From CAWKKW01 sp963850345 (GTDB lineage: Bacteria; Acidobacteriota; Terriglobia; Terriglobales; Acidobacteriaceae): DNA of 64,000 bases. Both the position numbers and the translations under genes were made by a program. Of the stretch, positions 18,186 to 28,009 are shown in pieces. The stretch is from positions 62,001 through 126,000 of the forward strand of contig CAWKKW010000002.1 in NCBI GenBank assembly GCA_963850345.1, in the 5' to 3' direction. The notes under the pieces were generated by a model that worked only from the letters and a program-made list of their open reading frames with translations, was not told where the DNA came from and made no database searches. Position 1 is the stretch's first letter. Every line of letters begins with the position of its first letter.

Positions 18186-20072
18186 ATGGACCCCGAGCCT
18201 CCTCTTACTCCTGAACAACAGATAGGAGAGTTACGTTCGCGAGTTCAACGGCTCGAAGATGCGCTTCGGGCTCGCGGGATTGTTCTGGAAGACGCGGCCG
18301 CTGCGCAACCCTCACCGCCAGAGATCTCGCGCTTCACGCCTTCTCCACTTCCTTCATCAGCGTCGCCTGTCGAAGCGAACCAGGCAACAGTGCAGGCGCG
18401 TGCCTCGATGCCAAGTGCGCTCGCTCGCACCTTTGCTTCAGCCAAGGGGCCCGACACTTCGCTCGAAAGCCGGATCGGTTCGCAGTGGTTCAACCGCATC
18501 GGGATACTAGCCGTGTTGATCAGCATGGCGTGGTTTCTCAAGTTCGCGATTGACAACCATTGGATAGGTCCCCTCGGTCGCATCATCGTTGGTCTGATCG
18601 CCGGGGCGGCGCTCATCGCGTGGTCAGAGCGCTTTCGGAGCCGGGGCTACGCCGGGTTTTCCTACTCGCTGAAAGCCGTGGGCAGTGGCGTCCTGTACCT
18701 ATCGTTGTGGGCTTCTTTCTCGGTATTCCATCTTGTGCCCGCCGCGGTGGCATTTGCATGCATGATTGCAGTCACTGCGTTCAATGGTTACATGTCCTGG
18801 CTGCAGGATGCGGAACTACTCGCGCTGTATGCCATCGTTGGCGGTCTGAGCACACCGTTGCTGCTCTCCACGGGTGAGAATCACGAAGTTGCGCTCTTCA
18901 GCTATCTGCTGGTGCTGGATCTGGCCGTTCTCGTTTTAAGCACGCTTCGTCCCTGGTCGCGGCTTCTGTTCGCTGCATTCACGGGTACGGTCCTGATCTT
19001 CACCGGCTGGTGGTTCAGCTACTATTCCAGCGTCCAAGCCTGGCAGACAGCGTGGTTCGCTGCTGGTTTCTTCCTGATCTTCGCTTTTGCACCGCGACTC
19101 GCCCGCGTCGCTGTTGAGGGCGATCGCCGTGTCTCCGGATGGAACAGCCTTGCTCTGGTTCTGTTGCCGATCGGCAATGCCGCCCTGGGATTTCTTGCGT
19201 TCTATGAATTGCTCGAGAGCACGCAGACGCAATGGGCAGAGCCCTGGCTGGCGGTGGGCTTTGCGGCCTTTTACTTGCTGCTGAATCTTCTTGGCGCGAA
19301 AGGGAAACTACGCGGAAGTCCGGCACTGCTGTCCTCGCTCCACTTGACCGCTGTCGTTGTTTTTCTCACCATGGCCATTCCACTTCAGGCGCACGGGCGG
19401 TGGTTGACGATCGGCTGGCTCGTCGAGGGTGCTGCTCTCCTGTGGTTCGCCCGCCGCATCCATTCGATCTTGTTGAGGGTGCTTGCTCTGCTATGCCTGG
19501 TGCTGGGGATTTTTGCACTGGTCTTGGTCAACCCACCAGCGTCGAACACCCCCATCTTGAATGAGCGATTCGGAACCTATAGCGTCGGCATCGCCGTCTT
19601 CGTCTTCATGGGCTGGGTGGCCGCATTGGAAAAGGGTAAGGAAGATCCCGTGGAACCAGTCCTGCAGTGGCGCAACCTTGCTCCCGGCGCAGTACTGGCC
19701 GTAAATGCATTGGCTCTGCTCGCGGCGAGTTGGGAGATTCACAGCTACTGGTGGAATCTGCGCTGGCGTCGCAATTTCAATCTGATGCATGACTATCGCA
19801 TGTATGCGCAGTTCACGTACTCTGCCTTCTTCATGGCGTTTGGAGCGGTGTTGCTTGCGGTCGGATTCTGGCGGCGGTCTGCTTTTTTCAGGTGGCAGGC
19901 ACTGCTGCTTTTGGCCGTCACCATCGGTAAGGTTTTCCTGGTCGATGTGAGCGAACTGAGCCAGGGATACCGCATTCTCAGCTTCCTAGGCCTGGGCGCG
20001 CTGCTGCTCGCGGTGAGCTTTGTCTACCAGCGCGATCTGCTGAACCTGCGGCATCCTGAGCGGCAGGCATGA
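18186..20072 (+). CDS. DUF2339 multi-spanning membrane protein
   Basis: A 628-residue protein. An N-terminal cytoplasmic coiled-coil (PEQQIGELRSRVQRLEDALR) and a Pro/Ser-rich linker are followed by ESRIGSQWFNRIGILAVLIS, the usual opening of DUF2339 proteins, and then more than a dozen hydrophobic helices to the C-terminus. DUF2339 proteins are predicted inner-membrane proteins of unknown function, often encoded next to DUF3999 proteins, as here: the next gene starts inside its stop codon. A role in the cell envelope is assumed from location only. Confidence 0.85.
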   Translation: MDPEPPLTPEQQIGELRSRVQRLEDALRARGIVLEDAAAAQPSPPEISRFTPSPLPSSASPVEANQATVQARASMPSALARTFASAKGPDTSLESRIGSQWFNRIGILAVLISMAWFLKFAIDNHWIGPLGRIIVGLIAGAALIAWSERFRSRGYAGFSYSLKAVGSGVLYLSLWASFSVFHLVPAAVAFACMIAVTAFNGYMSWLQDAELLALYAIVGGLSTPLLLSTGENHEVALFSYLLVLDLAVLVLSTLRPWSRLLFAAFTGTVLIFTGWWFSYYSSVQAWQTAWFAAGFFLIFAFAPRLARVAVEGDRRVSGWNSLALVLLPIGNAALGFLAFYELLESTQTQWAEPWLAVGFAAFYLLLNLLGAKGKLRGSPALLSSLHLTAVVVFLTMAIPLQAHGRWLTIGWLVEGAALLWFARRIHSILLRVLALLCLVLGIFALVLVNPPASNTPILNERFGTYSVGIAVFVFMGWVAALEKGKEDPVEPVLQWRNLAPGAVLAVNALALLAASWEIHSYWWNLRWRRNFNLMHDYRMYAQFTYSAFFMAFGAVLLAVGFWRRSAFFRWQALLLLAVTIGKVFLVDVSELSQGYRILSFLGLGALLLAVSFVYQRDLLNLRHPERQA

Positions 20073-21334
20073 TGAAGGCCTGGACTGCTTTGGCGCTGCT
20101 GGTTCTAGCGGCGCCGTCTCCCGAGATCCGGCATTTTCGCTATCGGCGAGCTGTTCAGAATACGTCGCAGTCCAAGGGGCAAACCTGCCTGGTGCTGGAT
20201 GCGGCGCTCTTCCCACATGCGGCGCCTCAGCTTTCCGATCTGCGTCTCTATCACGAAGGCGCAGAGACGCCCTATGTGATTCGCATGGCCGCCCCAGTGG
20301 ACACGACGCAAAAGCCGATCAGTCCACTGAACCTGGGGATACGCGCTGGTGAGGTTGCGTTTGACGCGGAGATGCCTCAGGGGAGTTACAGCGACATTTC
20401 GCTCGATGTCAACGCGCACGACTTCATCGCCACTGTTACGGTCTCGGGCAGTCACACTAACGATGAGTCCTCCAGCACAAGACTGGGGACGTACACCATA
20501 TTTGATCTCACCGGACAGAAGCTCGGCCGAAGCACTGTCTTGCATTTGCCAGCCTCGGATTTTCACTATCTACATTTCCACATCAAGGGTCCGATTCGGC
20601 CTGCAGACGTCGTGGGACTCTCCGCGGGACGCTTACCTGCCATGCAGCTGAAGTACGAATTGGTCGCGCAAGCTACCAGCTTCCGCCAGGAGTCGCACAC
20701 GTCGGTTGCCGAAATCACGGTGCCCGCCCATGTTCCTGTAGATCGACTCGCGTTTACAGTCGGTTCGGACCCGGCTAACTTCAGCCGCACTGTGAAGCTC
20801 TCCGTCGTACCTGCCGCGCCGGCAGCGGTCTCGCAAGATACAGAGCCTCCCCAGCCCGTGGCTTCCAGCGGAAATCTTCTGCGCGTCCACGGCATGCAGG
20901 AGGGGCACCGAATCGATGAAGAGCACCTGACAGTCGAAGCTCCTGAAGTCAGCTTCGCCTCAGCTGCCAAGTGGGTCATCGCGATCGACAATGGCGATGA
21001 TGCCCCTTTACGACTGAACTCTGTTCGTTTGGAGATGCTGCAACGCAGCCTTTGTTTCGAAAATGCCGCTGGAGGCCAATACACCCTCTTCTACGGCGAC
21101 CCCGCATTGGCCGCTTCTCGCTATGATTACGCGACGTTGTTCGCGTATCAGCCTGCGGGACCGGAAGCGACTGCTGGGCCGGAACAATTGAATGCCGCCT
21201 ACCAGCCGCGTCCTGACCAAAGACCATTCTCTGAACGACATCCTGCGCTGCTATGGATCGCCCTGCTGGCCGTGATCGCGCTGCTGGGGGCCGTTGCTCT
21301 TCGTTCCGCAAAGCGCACGGACGCCTCGCAGTAA
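20069..21334 (+). CDS. DUF3999 family envelope protein
   Basis: A 421-residue protein whose ATG overlaps the TGA of the DUF2339 gene (ATGA), indicating coupled translation. It has an N-terminal signal (MKAWTALALLVLAAPSPE), a mostly beta-rich extracytoplasmic body with HFRYRRAVQ near the start and LSDLRLYHEGAETPYVIR around residues 55-72, and one C-terminal membrane helix (HPALLWIALLAVIALLGAVAL). This layout and the partner gene match DUF3999. The biochemical role of the pair is not known. Confidence 0.8.
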   Translation: MMKAWTALALLVLAAPSPEIRHFRYRRAVQNTSQSKGQTCLVLDAALFPHAAPQLSDLRLYHEGAETPYVIRMAAPVDTTQKPISPLNLGIRAGEVAFDAEMPQGSYSDISLDVNAHDFIATVTVSGSHTNDESSSTRLGTYTIFDLTGQKLGRSTVLHLPASDFHYLHFHIKGPIRPADVVGLSAGRLPAMQLKYELVAQATSFRQESHTSVAEITVPAHVPVDRLAFTVGSDPANFSRTVKLSVVPAAPAAVSQDTEPPQPVASSGNLLRVHGMQEGHRIDEEHLTVEAPEVSFASAAKWVIAIDNGDDAPLRLNSVRLEMLQRSLCFENAAGGQYTLFYGDPALAASRYDYATLFAYQPAGPEATAGPEQLNAAYQPRPDQRPFSERHPALLWIALLAVIALLGAVALRSAKRTDASQ

Positions 21335-21363
21335 GTTCGCGCTGGGTAGTAATCGAAGTTGAA

Positions 21364-22740
21364 TCAGGGCTGGGTGGCCGCCAGCAGGTTTTTCACCACC
21401 ACCCCGCCTTTCATCACCAGCGCGACATGTTCCAGTGACTCTACCTGCGCTAAAGGATCTTCGGTGACGGCGACAAGATCGGCATAATGTCCCGCAGTGA
21501 GCGATCCGATATCCGCGGAGCGTCCCAGCAGGTCTGCGGCATTCCGCGTTGCTGCCTGAATCGCCTGAGCGGGTGTCATTCCATACATCACCATGTAGTG
21601 AAACTGCTTAGCATTGTCGCCGTGCGGATAGACGCCTGCATCTGTACCAAACGCCATCTTTACGCCCGCCTGGAATGCCTTGCGGAAGTTTTCGCGCTGC
21701 GTGCGACCGACTGCCCGCTCCTTCACCAGCAACTCTTCCGGGATTCCATACTTAGGCGCCTCCTGCAGGATGTAGTCGTCGTTGTAGATATCCATCACGA
21801 AGTAAGTGCCATGCTCCTTGGCAAGACGAATGCCTTCATCATCGACGAGGGAAGCATGTTCAATGGAGTCGATACCCGCTTCAATGGCCCACTTGATGCT
21901 TTGCGCGCCGTGCGCATGTGCGGCGATTTTGCGTCCTGCCTGGTGTGCCGTATCGGCAGCTACCTTGAGTTCCTGCAGCGTGTACTGCGGCGCGCCGGGC
22001 TGATCGCCTTTGCTCAACACGCCTCCCGAAGCGAGAATTTTGATCACATCCACGCCGTACTTCACCTGTGCGCGAATGGTCTGCTGCACCTGCTGTTCGC
22101 CATCCGCAATCTGAAAATCGCGGTGCTCTGGAAACATGGTGACCGTTGTCTGCGGCGAGTAGTTATTCAAGTCACCATGACCGCCGGTGATCGAAATAGC
22201 CGGACCGGACGCCACGATGCGTGGTCCGGGAATCAGGCCTGCATTGATGTTCTTGCGCAAATCAACCGCAAGAAATGGCAACGAGCCCACATCGCGAACG
22301 CTGGTGAAGCCCGCTTCGAGCGTCTTCCGCGCATTAACGGTTCCCACGATCGCCGAATCAAACGGCGTGTCCTTGAAATCCGAAATCTCCTGATAGTGGT
22401 CGGCCCGCGCGCCTAGATGGGTGTGGCAATCGATTAGCCCGGGGAATACGAACGCGTGCGACAGGTCAATCAAGTTGGCGCCGGAGGGAACCTTGTAGCC
22501 TGCGGTTTCGACGGATTGGATGCGATCGCCCGCGATCACCAGCACTACGTCAGAGCGGTAGCTTCCAGACTCGCTGTCGAAGAGCTTGCCGGCTTTCACG
22601 TAACTGATCTTGTCTTGACCCTGCGCGGAGAGAAAGGAGAAGAGAACGGCTGCGATGGCGATCCAGGGAAACCTGCGCAATCCTATGACCTCGAAGAGAG
22701 AATGAATTGTCAGTCTCGCCGCGGGTGCGGTGCGTGTCAA
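21364..22740 (-). CDS. Secreted amidohydrolase
   Basis: A 458-residue metal-dependent hydrolase of the amidohydrolase superfamily (imidazolonepropionase/prolidase-like branch). Metal ligands are visible: HxH at 106 and 108 (DCHTHLGA), Lys234 (DVIKILASGG) as likely carboxylated bridge, His275/His277, His295 (SIEHASLVD) and Asp367 (FGTDAGVYPHG). A hydrophobic N-terminal segment ending at FLSAQGQ acts as signal peptide, so the enzyme should act in the periplasm. Homologues cleave cyclic amides or Xaa-Pro/Xaa-Arg dipeptides; the substrate cannot be deduced. The start is either TTG 22740 or TTG 22680, the latter with GAGG 8 bases before it. The gene closely follows the receptor kinase gene on the same strand. 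Confidence 0.88.
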   Translation of the reverse strand: MTRTAPAARLTIHSLFEVIGLRRFPWIAIAAVLFSFLSAQGQDKISYVKAGKLFDSESGSYRSDVVLVIAGDRIQSVETAGYKVPSGANLIDLSHAFVFPGLIDCHTHLGARADHYQEISDFKDTPFDSAIVGTVNARKTLEAGFTSVRDVGSLPFLAVDLRKNINAGLIPGPRIVASGPAISITGGHGDLNNYSPQTTVTMFPEHRDFQIADGEQQVQQTIRAQVKYGVDVIKILASGGVLSKGDQPGAPQYTLQELKVAADTAHQAGRKIAAHAHGAQSIKWAIEAGIDSIEHASLVDDEGIRLAKEHGTYFVMDIYNDDYILQEAPKYGIPEELLVKERAVGRTQRENFRKAFQAGVKMAFGTDAGVYPHGDNAKQFHYMVMYGMTPAQAIQAATRNAADLLGRSADIGSLTAGHYADLVAVTEDPLAQVESLEHVALVMKGGVVVKNLLAATQP

Positions 22741-22773
22741 GGGTGGCTGCCCCGGGGAGAGGCGGCCGCCGGA

Positions 22774-25700
22774 TCAGAATCCGCCTTGGAACTCCTTCAT
22801 CGATTCGCGGTACATGTTCTGAATATCCGCACGTTCGAGGATGCGAGCGGCGCCGGACTCCTTGCTGATGCTCTCGAGGTTCCGAACGACTTCGCGATAA
22901 TGTGGGGTGGCTTCTTTCACCTTGCCTTGCTGCTTGAGCAATGACCCGAGGAAGTAGTGGGCCTTCGCCTGTGGGACGCGGAGTCCAAGTTTTTCCGCTC
23001 GAGCGAGGGCCCGATCCAATTCCTGCCGCGCTCCTTGCGTATCTTTTGTGCCCAGCAAGGCCGCACCAAGATAGACCGAGCACTCCACCGAAAGCGACTT
23101 CAATCCTAGCGTGTCCGCTTCGCCGCTTAGCTTCTGCAGGGCTCCGATCGCAGATTGCGCGTGGCCCTGGGCCACATCGGCCTTGGCTCGATTGACCTTC
23201 GAAAGCAGGATACGTTCGCGGTCGGAGGCTTTCGTCGCGATCTGCAAGGCGTGGTCGTACTGCTGCCGGGCCGCGTCGTAGTTGCCCGTATAAAAGAATT
23301 CGTCCCCCATCCAGTTCGTCGCCAACGCGGTCACGGCATCGTTCTTGATCTGGTGCGCGACGTTCACCGCCTGCTCGATGCTGGAATGGCCTTCACGGCC
23401 TTGACCTACCTGGGCCAGCAGGTCGCCCCACCCGCCTACGATCTCCACTGTGAAGGAGGTGTTTTCCTTGTTCTGATCGAAGATCTTCACCGCCGTCTGC
23501 ATCGCTTCGAGCGCCGCGCCATACCGCCCCTGCGCCGCAAAGATGTTCGCCATGCTTTCGGATTCGAGCGCGACGTTCCGTTGATCGTTGATGCTCCGCC
23601 AGGTTTCGCTGGCCTTCAGATATTGCCCCAGCGCGATGTCATATTGTCCTACCTTCGCATTGGCTTCCGCGAGATTGTGCAGCGATCCAGCCATATCTCC
23701 GGGCACGCCCAGCTTGCTGCGCAATTGGTACGCCTGCTCCAGGTAGGTGATGGCGTCCTGATAGTCGCCGCGATCCAGGCGAATGGTTCCAATATTGTTG
23801 AGGCAGAGTGCCTGGTTGGACTCGTCTCCGAGATCGCGCTCGATCTGCAGCGCGTCATTGAAGAACTTGAGAGCTTCATCCGGCTTGCCGTGATCGTGAT
23901 AGAAAGCTCCGGTATCGATCAGCGTGTTACCGATGCCTTCTTTATCGCCAATCTGCTGACGAGTCGCCAGCGATTCCTTGTAGCTTGCCAGTGCTAAGTC
24001 CGGGTGGCCGGTCGCATCCTGAATCGACGCAATCTCTTCCAGGCTGGAGGCCAGACCGCGCTTGTCGCCAATCTGCTTTTTGATCGCCAGCGATTCCTGG
24101 AAGTTGCGCAGCGCATCTTCCGGCTTGTTCAGCGAACCATACGCAATTCCGGTCGCCTGCAGAATGGCGGCCTTTTCTTCCTGGTTGTCCAGCTGGATCG
24201 CCAGGTTCAAAGCGCGCGTAAGGAATTCAAGGCCGGCTTGCGGATTGCCGGCCTTGATCTCGACTCGTCCACTGGCCAGCAATGCACCCACATACTTCGG
24301 GTCACGCGAGAGCACGGATGCGAGACGCTTCCGAGCGTCGGTGAAATTACTGACGCGCTCAAACAAGCCCGCCAACGCGAGTTGCACGTCCGTATCTTCT
24401 GGATTTTCCTTCGCTAGCAACTCGTAAGCGGTGATCGCCTTCTGCAGGTCTTTAGTAATCCGCGCATGGCTTGCTTCGATCCGGTATTTCTCCGGCGCGG
24501 GCAGGTTGTCGCTCAATTCCACTGCGCGACGGGAGGCGCTCTCCGCCTGATCGTCATGCCCGAGATTGGAGTACGTTTCGGCTAACTTCGAAAAAGCCAA
24601 GGCGAAGTTCGGGTCTTCCGTCGTCGCGTCTTCAAATTCCTTCACCGCAGCCAGGTTGATGCCCTGGCGCCCGAGTTGCAGGCCCACATCGTAATCGCGC
24701 AGCGCTTTCACTGAATTGGTCGACGGACGCAGCGCGTGCGCCTGCATATCCTTCAGCATCTCCGGAGTGGACGCCAACTTCTTCTGCACATCTCCAGCCA
24801 GCGTATCCATGGCCGTCAATAACTGCTGCTCGCCGGCTACATTCGTCTGGATCTGAAACCGCGTGTCGTGAGCCAAATCCATGACGGTCGTGTCGATCCG
24901 GAGCTTTTCGCCGATCTTGACGTATTTGCCGAAGATGATCGTATCCGCGTTGGTGAATTCGGCCAATCGGCGCAGCGTCGCGACATCGACCTCAGAGTGG
25001 CCCGAGATATGCAAATCCTGCAGCACCTGGTGCAGCCGGTCCGGGGACACCATTCGGATCTCGGAGGACTGGCCGACGTCGCCGCTCAGCATGTCGGACA
25101 AACTGCTGCCCACCCAATCGAGGCTGGGATCGCCTGAGGCGTTGTAGAAGGGCATTACAGCGAGGGCGAGGGAGGGTCCCGAATTCGTCTTGTGGCCGGA
25201 CGGAGCAAACAACTTATTTCGGAGCAGGAAACCGCCCACCGCCAGCAGAACGATCACCACCGCGCCGGCCAGCCAGATCCATTTGAACGCCACTCCCGCC
25301 GATTCCAGGTTTGCATTGAACGCCAGCGAGGTCGCTGCCTGCTTGCCTTGCCATACTTCCAGATCGGCAAGCACTTCGGCTACGGTCTTGTAGCGTAGCG
25401 CGGCATCGCGTTCCAGGCACTTGCTGACGATCCCGCTGAGTGTGGGAGGAATTGCCGGGTCGTGGCTGGATACAGGTGCGGCTCGTTCCTGGGTCCTCTT
25501 GATGAGGCTGGCCAAAGCGCTGTCGGCCTTGAACGGCATTTTGCCCGTCAATAATTCGTAGAAGATGAGCCCCAGCGCGAAGATATCCGAGCGCTCGTCG
25601 AGCTCCTTGCCCAATGCCTGCTCGGGCGACATGTAATCCATCGTGCCGATCAGCGCTCCCGTCTGGGTCATGCCATCATCGGCGATCTTGCGCGCCAGGC

Positions 25701-26412
25701 CGAAGTCCATCAGCAGGATCCGGCCGGTCTCATCGATCATGATGTTTTGCGGCTTCAGGTCGCGATGAATAATTCCCGCGCTGTGAGCAGACTCAAGCGC
25801 GCGGCAGACCTGCTTCAGGATCTCGACCGTTTCCTCAGGCGCGATCTTGGTCTTTGCGTACATCATGGATCGAAGGTCGCGGCCCTCGATGTATTCCATG
25901 GTGATGAACTTGATCCCGTCGCTCTCGCCAAGGTCGTACATGCGGATGACGTTCTTATGCGTGACCTGGTGCGAGAGCCGCAGCTCCTGTTTGAATCGGT
26001 CGACGATAGCGGTGTTTCTGGCTAGCTCCGGCCGAATGACCTTGAGCGCAACCAGGCGATCCAACTCGAGGTCTTTCGCTTTATAGACCGAACCCATGCC
26101 GCCTTCGCCAATTACCTTGACGATCTCGTAGCGTTGGGCGAGTACGGTGCCTTCCTGCAGCACAATGGCCTCTCCCTGCGCGAGCGCGTGGGAGGTGACA
26201 GCAGCCATACGTGTGGGGGGCGCGGAGAAGCCAAGCGATGTGGGAGAGTCGCCAGGAACCAAGGTGGGGGGACCGCTGTCCGAGCCCGTTCCGCTGCTCA
26301 GCGCTGTTCCCGCTCCAACCTGCGTCGGCATATCATGCGCGGGCCGCTTTGTCCGATCCTGTTCCATGGCAGTCGGTAGGTTCCAAACTCCAGGCTCGAA
26401 GCCGGGATGCAC
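22774..26412 (-). CDS. Receptor Ser/Thr protein kinase with TolB-like and TPR domains
   Basis: A 1212-residue protein. A complete Hanks-type kinase domain spans about 95-355: glycine loop GEGGMGSVY (102-110), Lys124, HRDLKPQN with catalytic Asp218, and DFG at 236-238. One membrane helix follows at about 377-397. The outer part begins with a TolB/FlgO-like segment (LALAVMPFYNASGDPSLDW, and a FTNADTIIFGKYVKIG strand), then a long array of TPR units to the C-terminus. This architecture (PknB-like kinase, single helix, TPR sensor) is frequent in Acidobacteriota. Start GTG 26412 or ATG 26367 cannot be decided; neither has a clear Shine-Dalgarno. TATACT at 26467-26472 on the minus strand is a possible -10. 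The amidohydrolase follows after 33 bases. Confidence 0.9.
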   Translation of the reverse strand: MHPGFEPGVWNLPTAMEQDRTKRPAHDMPTQVGAGTALSSGTGSDSGPPTLVPGDSPTSLGFSAPPTRMAAVTSHALAQGEAIVLQEGTVLAQRYEIVKVIGEGGMGSVYKAKDLELDRLVALKVIRPELARNTAIVDRFKQELRLSHQVTHKNVIRMYDLGESDGIKFITMEYIEGRDLRSMMYAKTKIAPEETVEILKQVCRALESAHSAGIIHRDLKPQNIMIDETGRILLMDFGLARKIADDGMTQTGALIGTMDYMSPEQALGKELDERSDIFALGLIFYELLTGKMPFKADSALASLIKRTQERAAPVSSHDPAIPPTLSGIVSKCLERDAALRYKTVAEVLADLEVWQGKQAATSLAFNANLESAGVAFKWIWLAGAVVIVLLAVGGFLLRNKLFAPSGHKTNSGPSLALAVMPFYNASGDPSLDWVGSSLSDMLSGDVGQSSEIRMVSPDRLHQVLQDLHISGHSEVDVATLRRLAEFTNADTIIFGKYVKIGEKLRIDTTVMDLAHDTRFQIQTNVAGEQQLLTAMDTLAGDVQKKLASTPEMLKDMQAHALRPSTNSVKALRDYDVGLQLGRQGINLAAVKEFEDATTEDPNFALAFSKLAETYSNLGHDDQAESASRRAVELSDNLPAPEKYRIEASHARITKDLQKAITAYELLAKENPEDTDVQLALAGLFERVSNFTDARKRLASVLSRDPKYVGALLASGRVEIKAGNPQAGLEFLTRALNLAIQLDNQEEKAAILQATGIAYGSLNKPEDALRNFQESLAIKKQIGDKRGLASSLEEIASIQDATGHPDLALASYKESLATRQQIGDKEGIGNTLIDTGAFYHDHGKPDEALKFFNDALQIERDLGDESNQALCLNNIGTIRLDRGDYQDAITYLEQAYQLRSKLGVPGDMAGSLHNLAEANAKVGQYDIALGQYLKASETWRSINDQRNVALESESMANIFAAQGRYGAALEAMQTAVKIFDQNKENTSFTVEIVGGWGDLLAQVGQGREGHSSIEQAVNVAHQIKNDAVTALATNWMGDEFFYTGNYDAARQQYDHALQIATKASDRERILLSKVNRAKADVAQGHAQSAIGALQKLSGEADTLGLKSLSVECSVYLGAALLGTKDTQGARQELDRALARAEKLGLRVPQAKAHYFLGSLLKQQGKVKEATPHYREVVRNLESISKESGAARILERADIQNMYRESMKEFQGGF

Positions 26413-26627
26413 GATCGAGTCGCCGGTAACCTGAAGATGTCGGGGGGAGTACCTTCAGTGCAAACGAGTATATAACGGCAAGGCTGTGAGTTATGCGAGA
26501 AACACACCTCGGAGCCAAAGACGTACATCCTAAGTGATAAGAATGGCATCGGGAAGCTGATCTTCGCCCTCAAAACGTGATTGTCTTTTTTTGCCGATGG
26601 CCACTTCACTTCATATCCACCAGATGA

Positions 26628-27566
26628 CTACCGGCCTCTAAACGTCAGCGCCTCGACCGGGATAGCCAGCCGGCAACAGTTTCGACCGGCGGCCTTCGCG
26701 GCGTAGAGAGCGGTGTCCACTTCGCGGAAGAGATCTTCCGGCGGGCACGAAACCCATGGGCGGCTTGCCAGCGCGCCCACACTCACGGTGATCGAAATGG
26801 GTCCGGCGGAGGTTTTGATCGGCGCGGCCGCAATGATGCCCCTGACCTCTTCGCCGCGGTCCATCGCCTTTTCTTCGGAACAGTTGTTCAGCACCATCAA
26901 AAACTCTTCACCGCCGTATCTACCCACGAAGTCGTAGGACCGCACGCAACTCAGCAGGCGGCGTGCTACCTCGCGCAACACCTCGTCGCCCACCATGTGA
27001 CCGTAGGTGTCGTTCACTTGCTTGAAGTGGTCAAGGTCGGCCAGCAGAATGGTGGTGCACCCGTGTTCCCGGCGGGTACGCGAGATCTCATGCGCGAGAA
27101 GCTCCAGGATCACCCCGCGATTCAGGAGCGCTGTGAGCGCGTCGTGAGTCGCCTTGTAGCGCATGTCTTCCCGCGCCTCCACCAGGCTGTCTTCCAGTTG
27201 CAGGATGCGCAGGCCGGTCCGCAGCCGTGCCTTCAGCTCCTCCGGGTCAAACGGCTTTACCAGATAGTCGTCGGCTCCCGATTCCAGTCCTTTCACCACA
27301 TCGGTCTTGGAATTGCGCGACGTGAGCAGCAGGATGTGCACGTAGCGCTGCGCGCGGCGCTTGCGCACCTCGCGACAGACTCCGGGGCCATCCAACTCGG
27401 GCATCATCCAGTCCAGCAGCGCCAGCCTGGGACCCTCGGGATGGCACAGCTCCTCCGCGGCCTGACGGCCGTCGCTCACCGCCAACACTTCATAGCCGGA
27501 ACGTTCAAGGACCCGCTGCAACAAGCGGCGGGAGAGCACCTCGTCGTCCGCAATGAGGATCTTCAT
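26628..27566 (-). CDS. Response regulator with GGDEF diguanylate cyclase output
   Basis: A 312-residue protein. The receiver domain (1-120) has the acidic pocket DDE at 7-9, phospho-acceptor Asp52 (ALLDWMMPELDG) and Lys104 (YLVKPF). The GGDEF domain (about 140-300) has an intact GGEEF active site at 218-222 and an RxxD inhibitory-site motif at 209-212, so it should make cyclic di-GMP from two GTP and be product-inhibited. It is the PleD/WspR-like output of the phosphorelay. Its ATG overlaps the stop of the HPt gene (ATGA), so kinase, HPt and cyclase are probably made together. Confidence 0.93.
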   Translation of the reverse strand: MKILIADDEVLSRRLLQRVLERSGYEVLAVSDGRQAAEELCHPEGPRLALLDWMMPELDGPGVCREVRKRRAQRYVHILLLTSRNSKTDVVKGLESGADDYLVKPFDPEELKARLRTGLRILQLEDSLVEAREDMRYKATHDALTALLNRGVILELLAHEISRTRREHGCTTILLADLDHFKQVNDTYGHMVGDEVLREVARRLLSCVRSYDFVGRYGGEEFLMVLNNCSEEKAMDRGEEVRGIIAAAPIKTSAGPISITVSVGALASRPWVSCPPEDLFREVDTALYAAKAAGRNCCRLAIPVEALTFRGR

Positions 27567-28009
27567 CGACTGGCGTTCTCCACATACGCGACCACCGCCG
27601 GCACCAGGACGGACAGGTCCCGGTCAAATTCTTCAAACGCCAGTTGGACGGCGACCGTGTTGCCCGTCAATGCCAGGTTCTCGATCTCCGCGGCCAGTTC
27701 CGCGCTGCGCGTCATGGAGAGATTGCCCAGCATGCCTTTCAAAGTGTGCGAAGCCACCCGGACGCGCGTCATGTCGCCAAGTTCGAGTGAGGCTCGCAAC
27801 TCCATGTAGAGCCCGGGCAACTCCGTCTGAAACAGCCCCAGCAGTTCCATCAGCAGTTCGCGATCCTGGTCGAGCCGGTCCAGCAACTCGCGAATATTCA
27901 TTAGTTCTTCCAGGCCTGGACGGTTCGCCCGTGTCATCGTCGCTGTCTCGTGTGCATCCACTGGTATTCCTCCATTCCCAACTGAGCCGGTTGCTACTGC
28001 ATGGTTCAT
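27563..28009 (-). CDS. HPt phosphotransfer protein
   Basis: A 148-residue protein starting at ATG 28009, which overlaps the stop of the hybrid kinase gene (ATGA); the frame is open further upstream but lies inside the kinase gene. The HPt four-helix bundle occupies about residues 33-145, with the phosphoryl-accepting His88 in the classic SHTLKGMLGNLS motif. It should carry phosphate between the hybrid kinase's receivers and the downstream response-regulator cyclase, whose ATG overlaps this gene's stop. Confidence 0.9.
   Translation of the reverse strand: MNHAVATGSVGNGGIPVDAHETATMTRANRPGLEELMNIRELLDRLDQDRELLMELLGLFQTELPGLYMELRASLELGDMTRVRVASHTLKGMLGNLSMTRSAELAAEIENLALTGNTVAVQLAFEEFDRDLSVLVPAVVAYVENASR

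Noticed and set aside
21487..22416. A 309-residue open frame on the plus strand
   Set aside because: Antisense to the amidohydrolase, whose metal ligands are all in order. Its composition (runs of Cys, Arg and His) is typical of a shadow frame.
23155..23997. A 280-residue open frame on the plus strand
   Set aside because: Antisense to the TPR array of the receptor kinase; no independent features.
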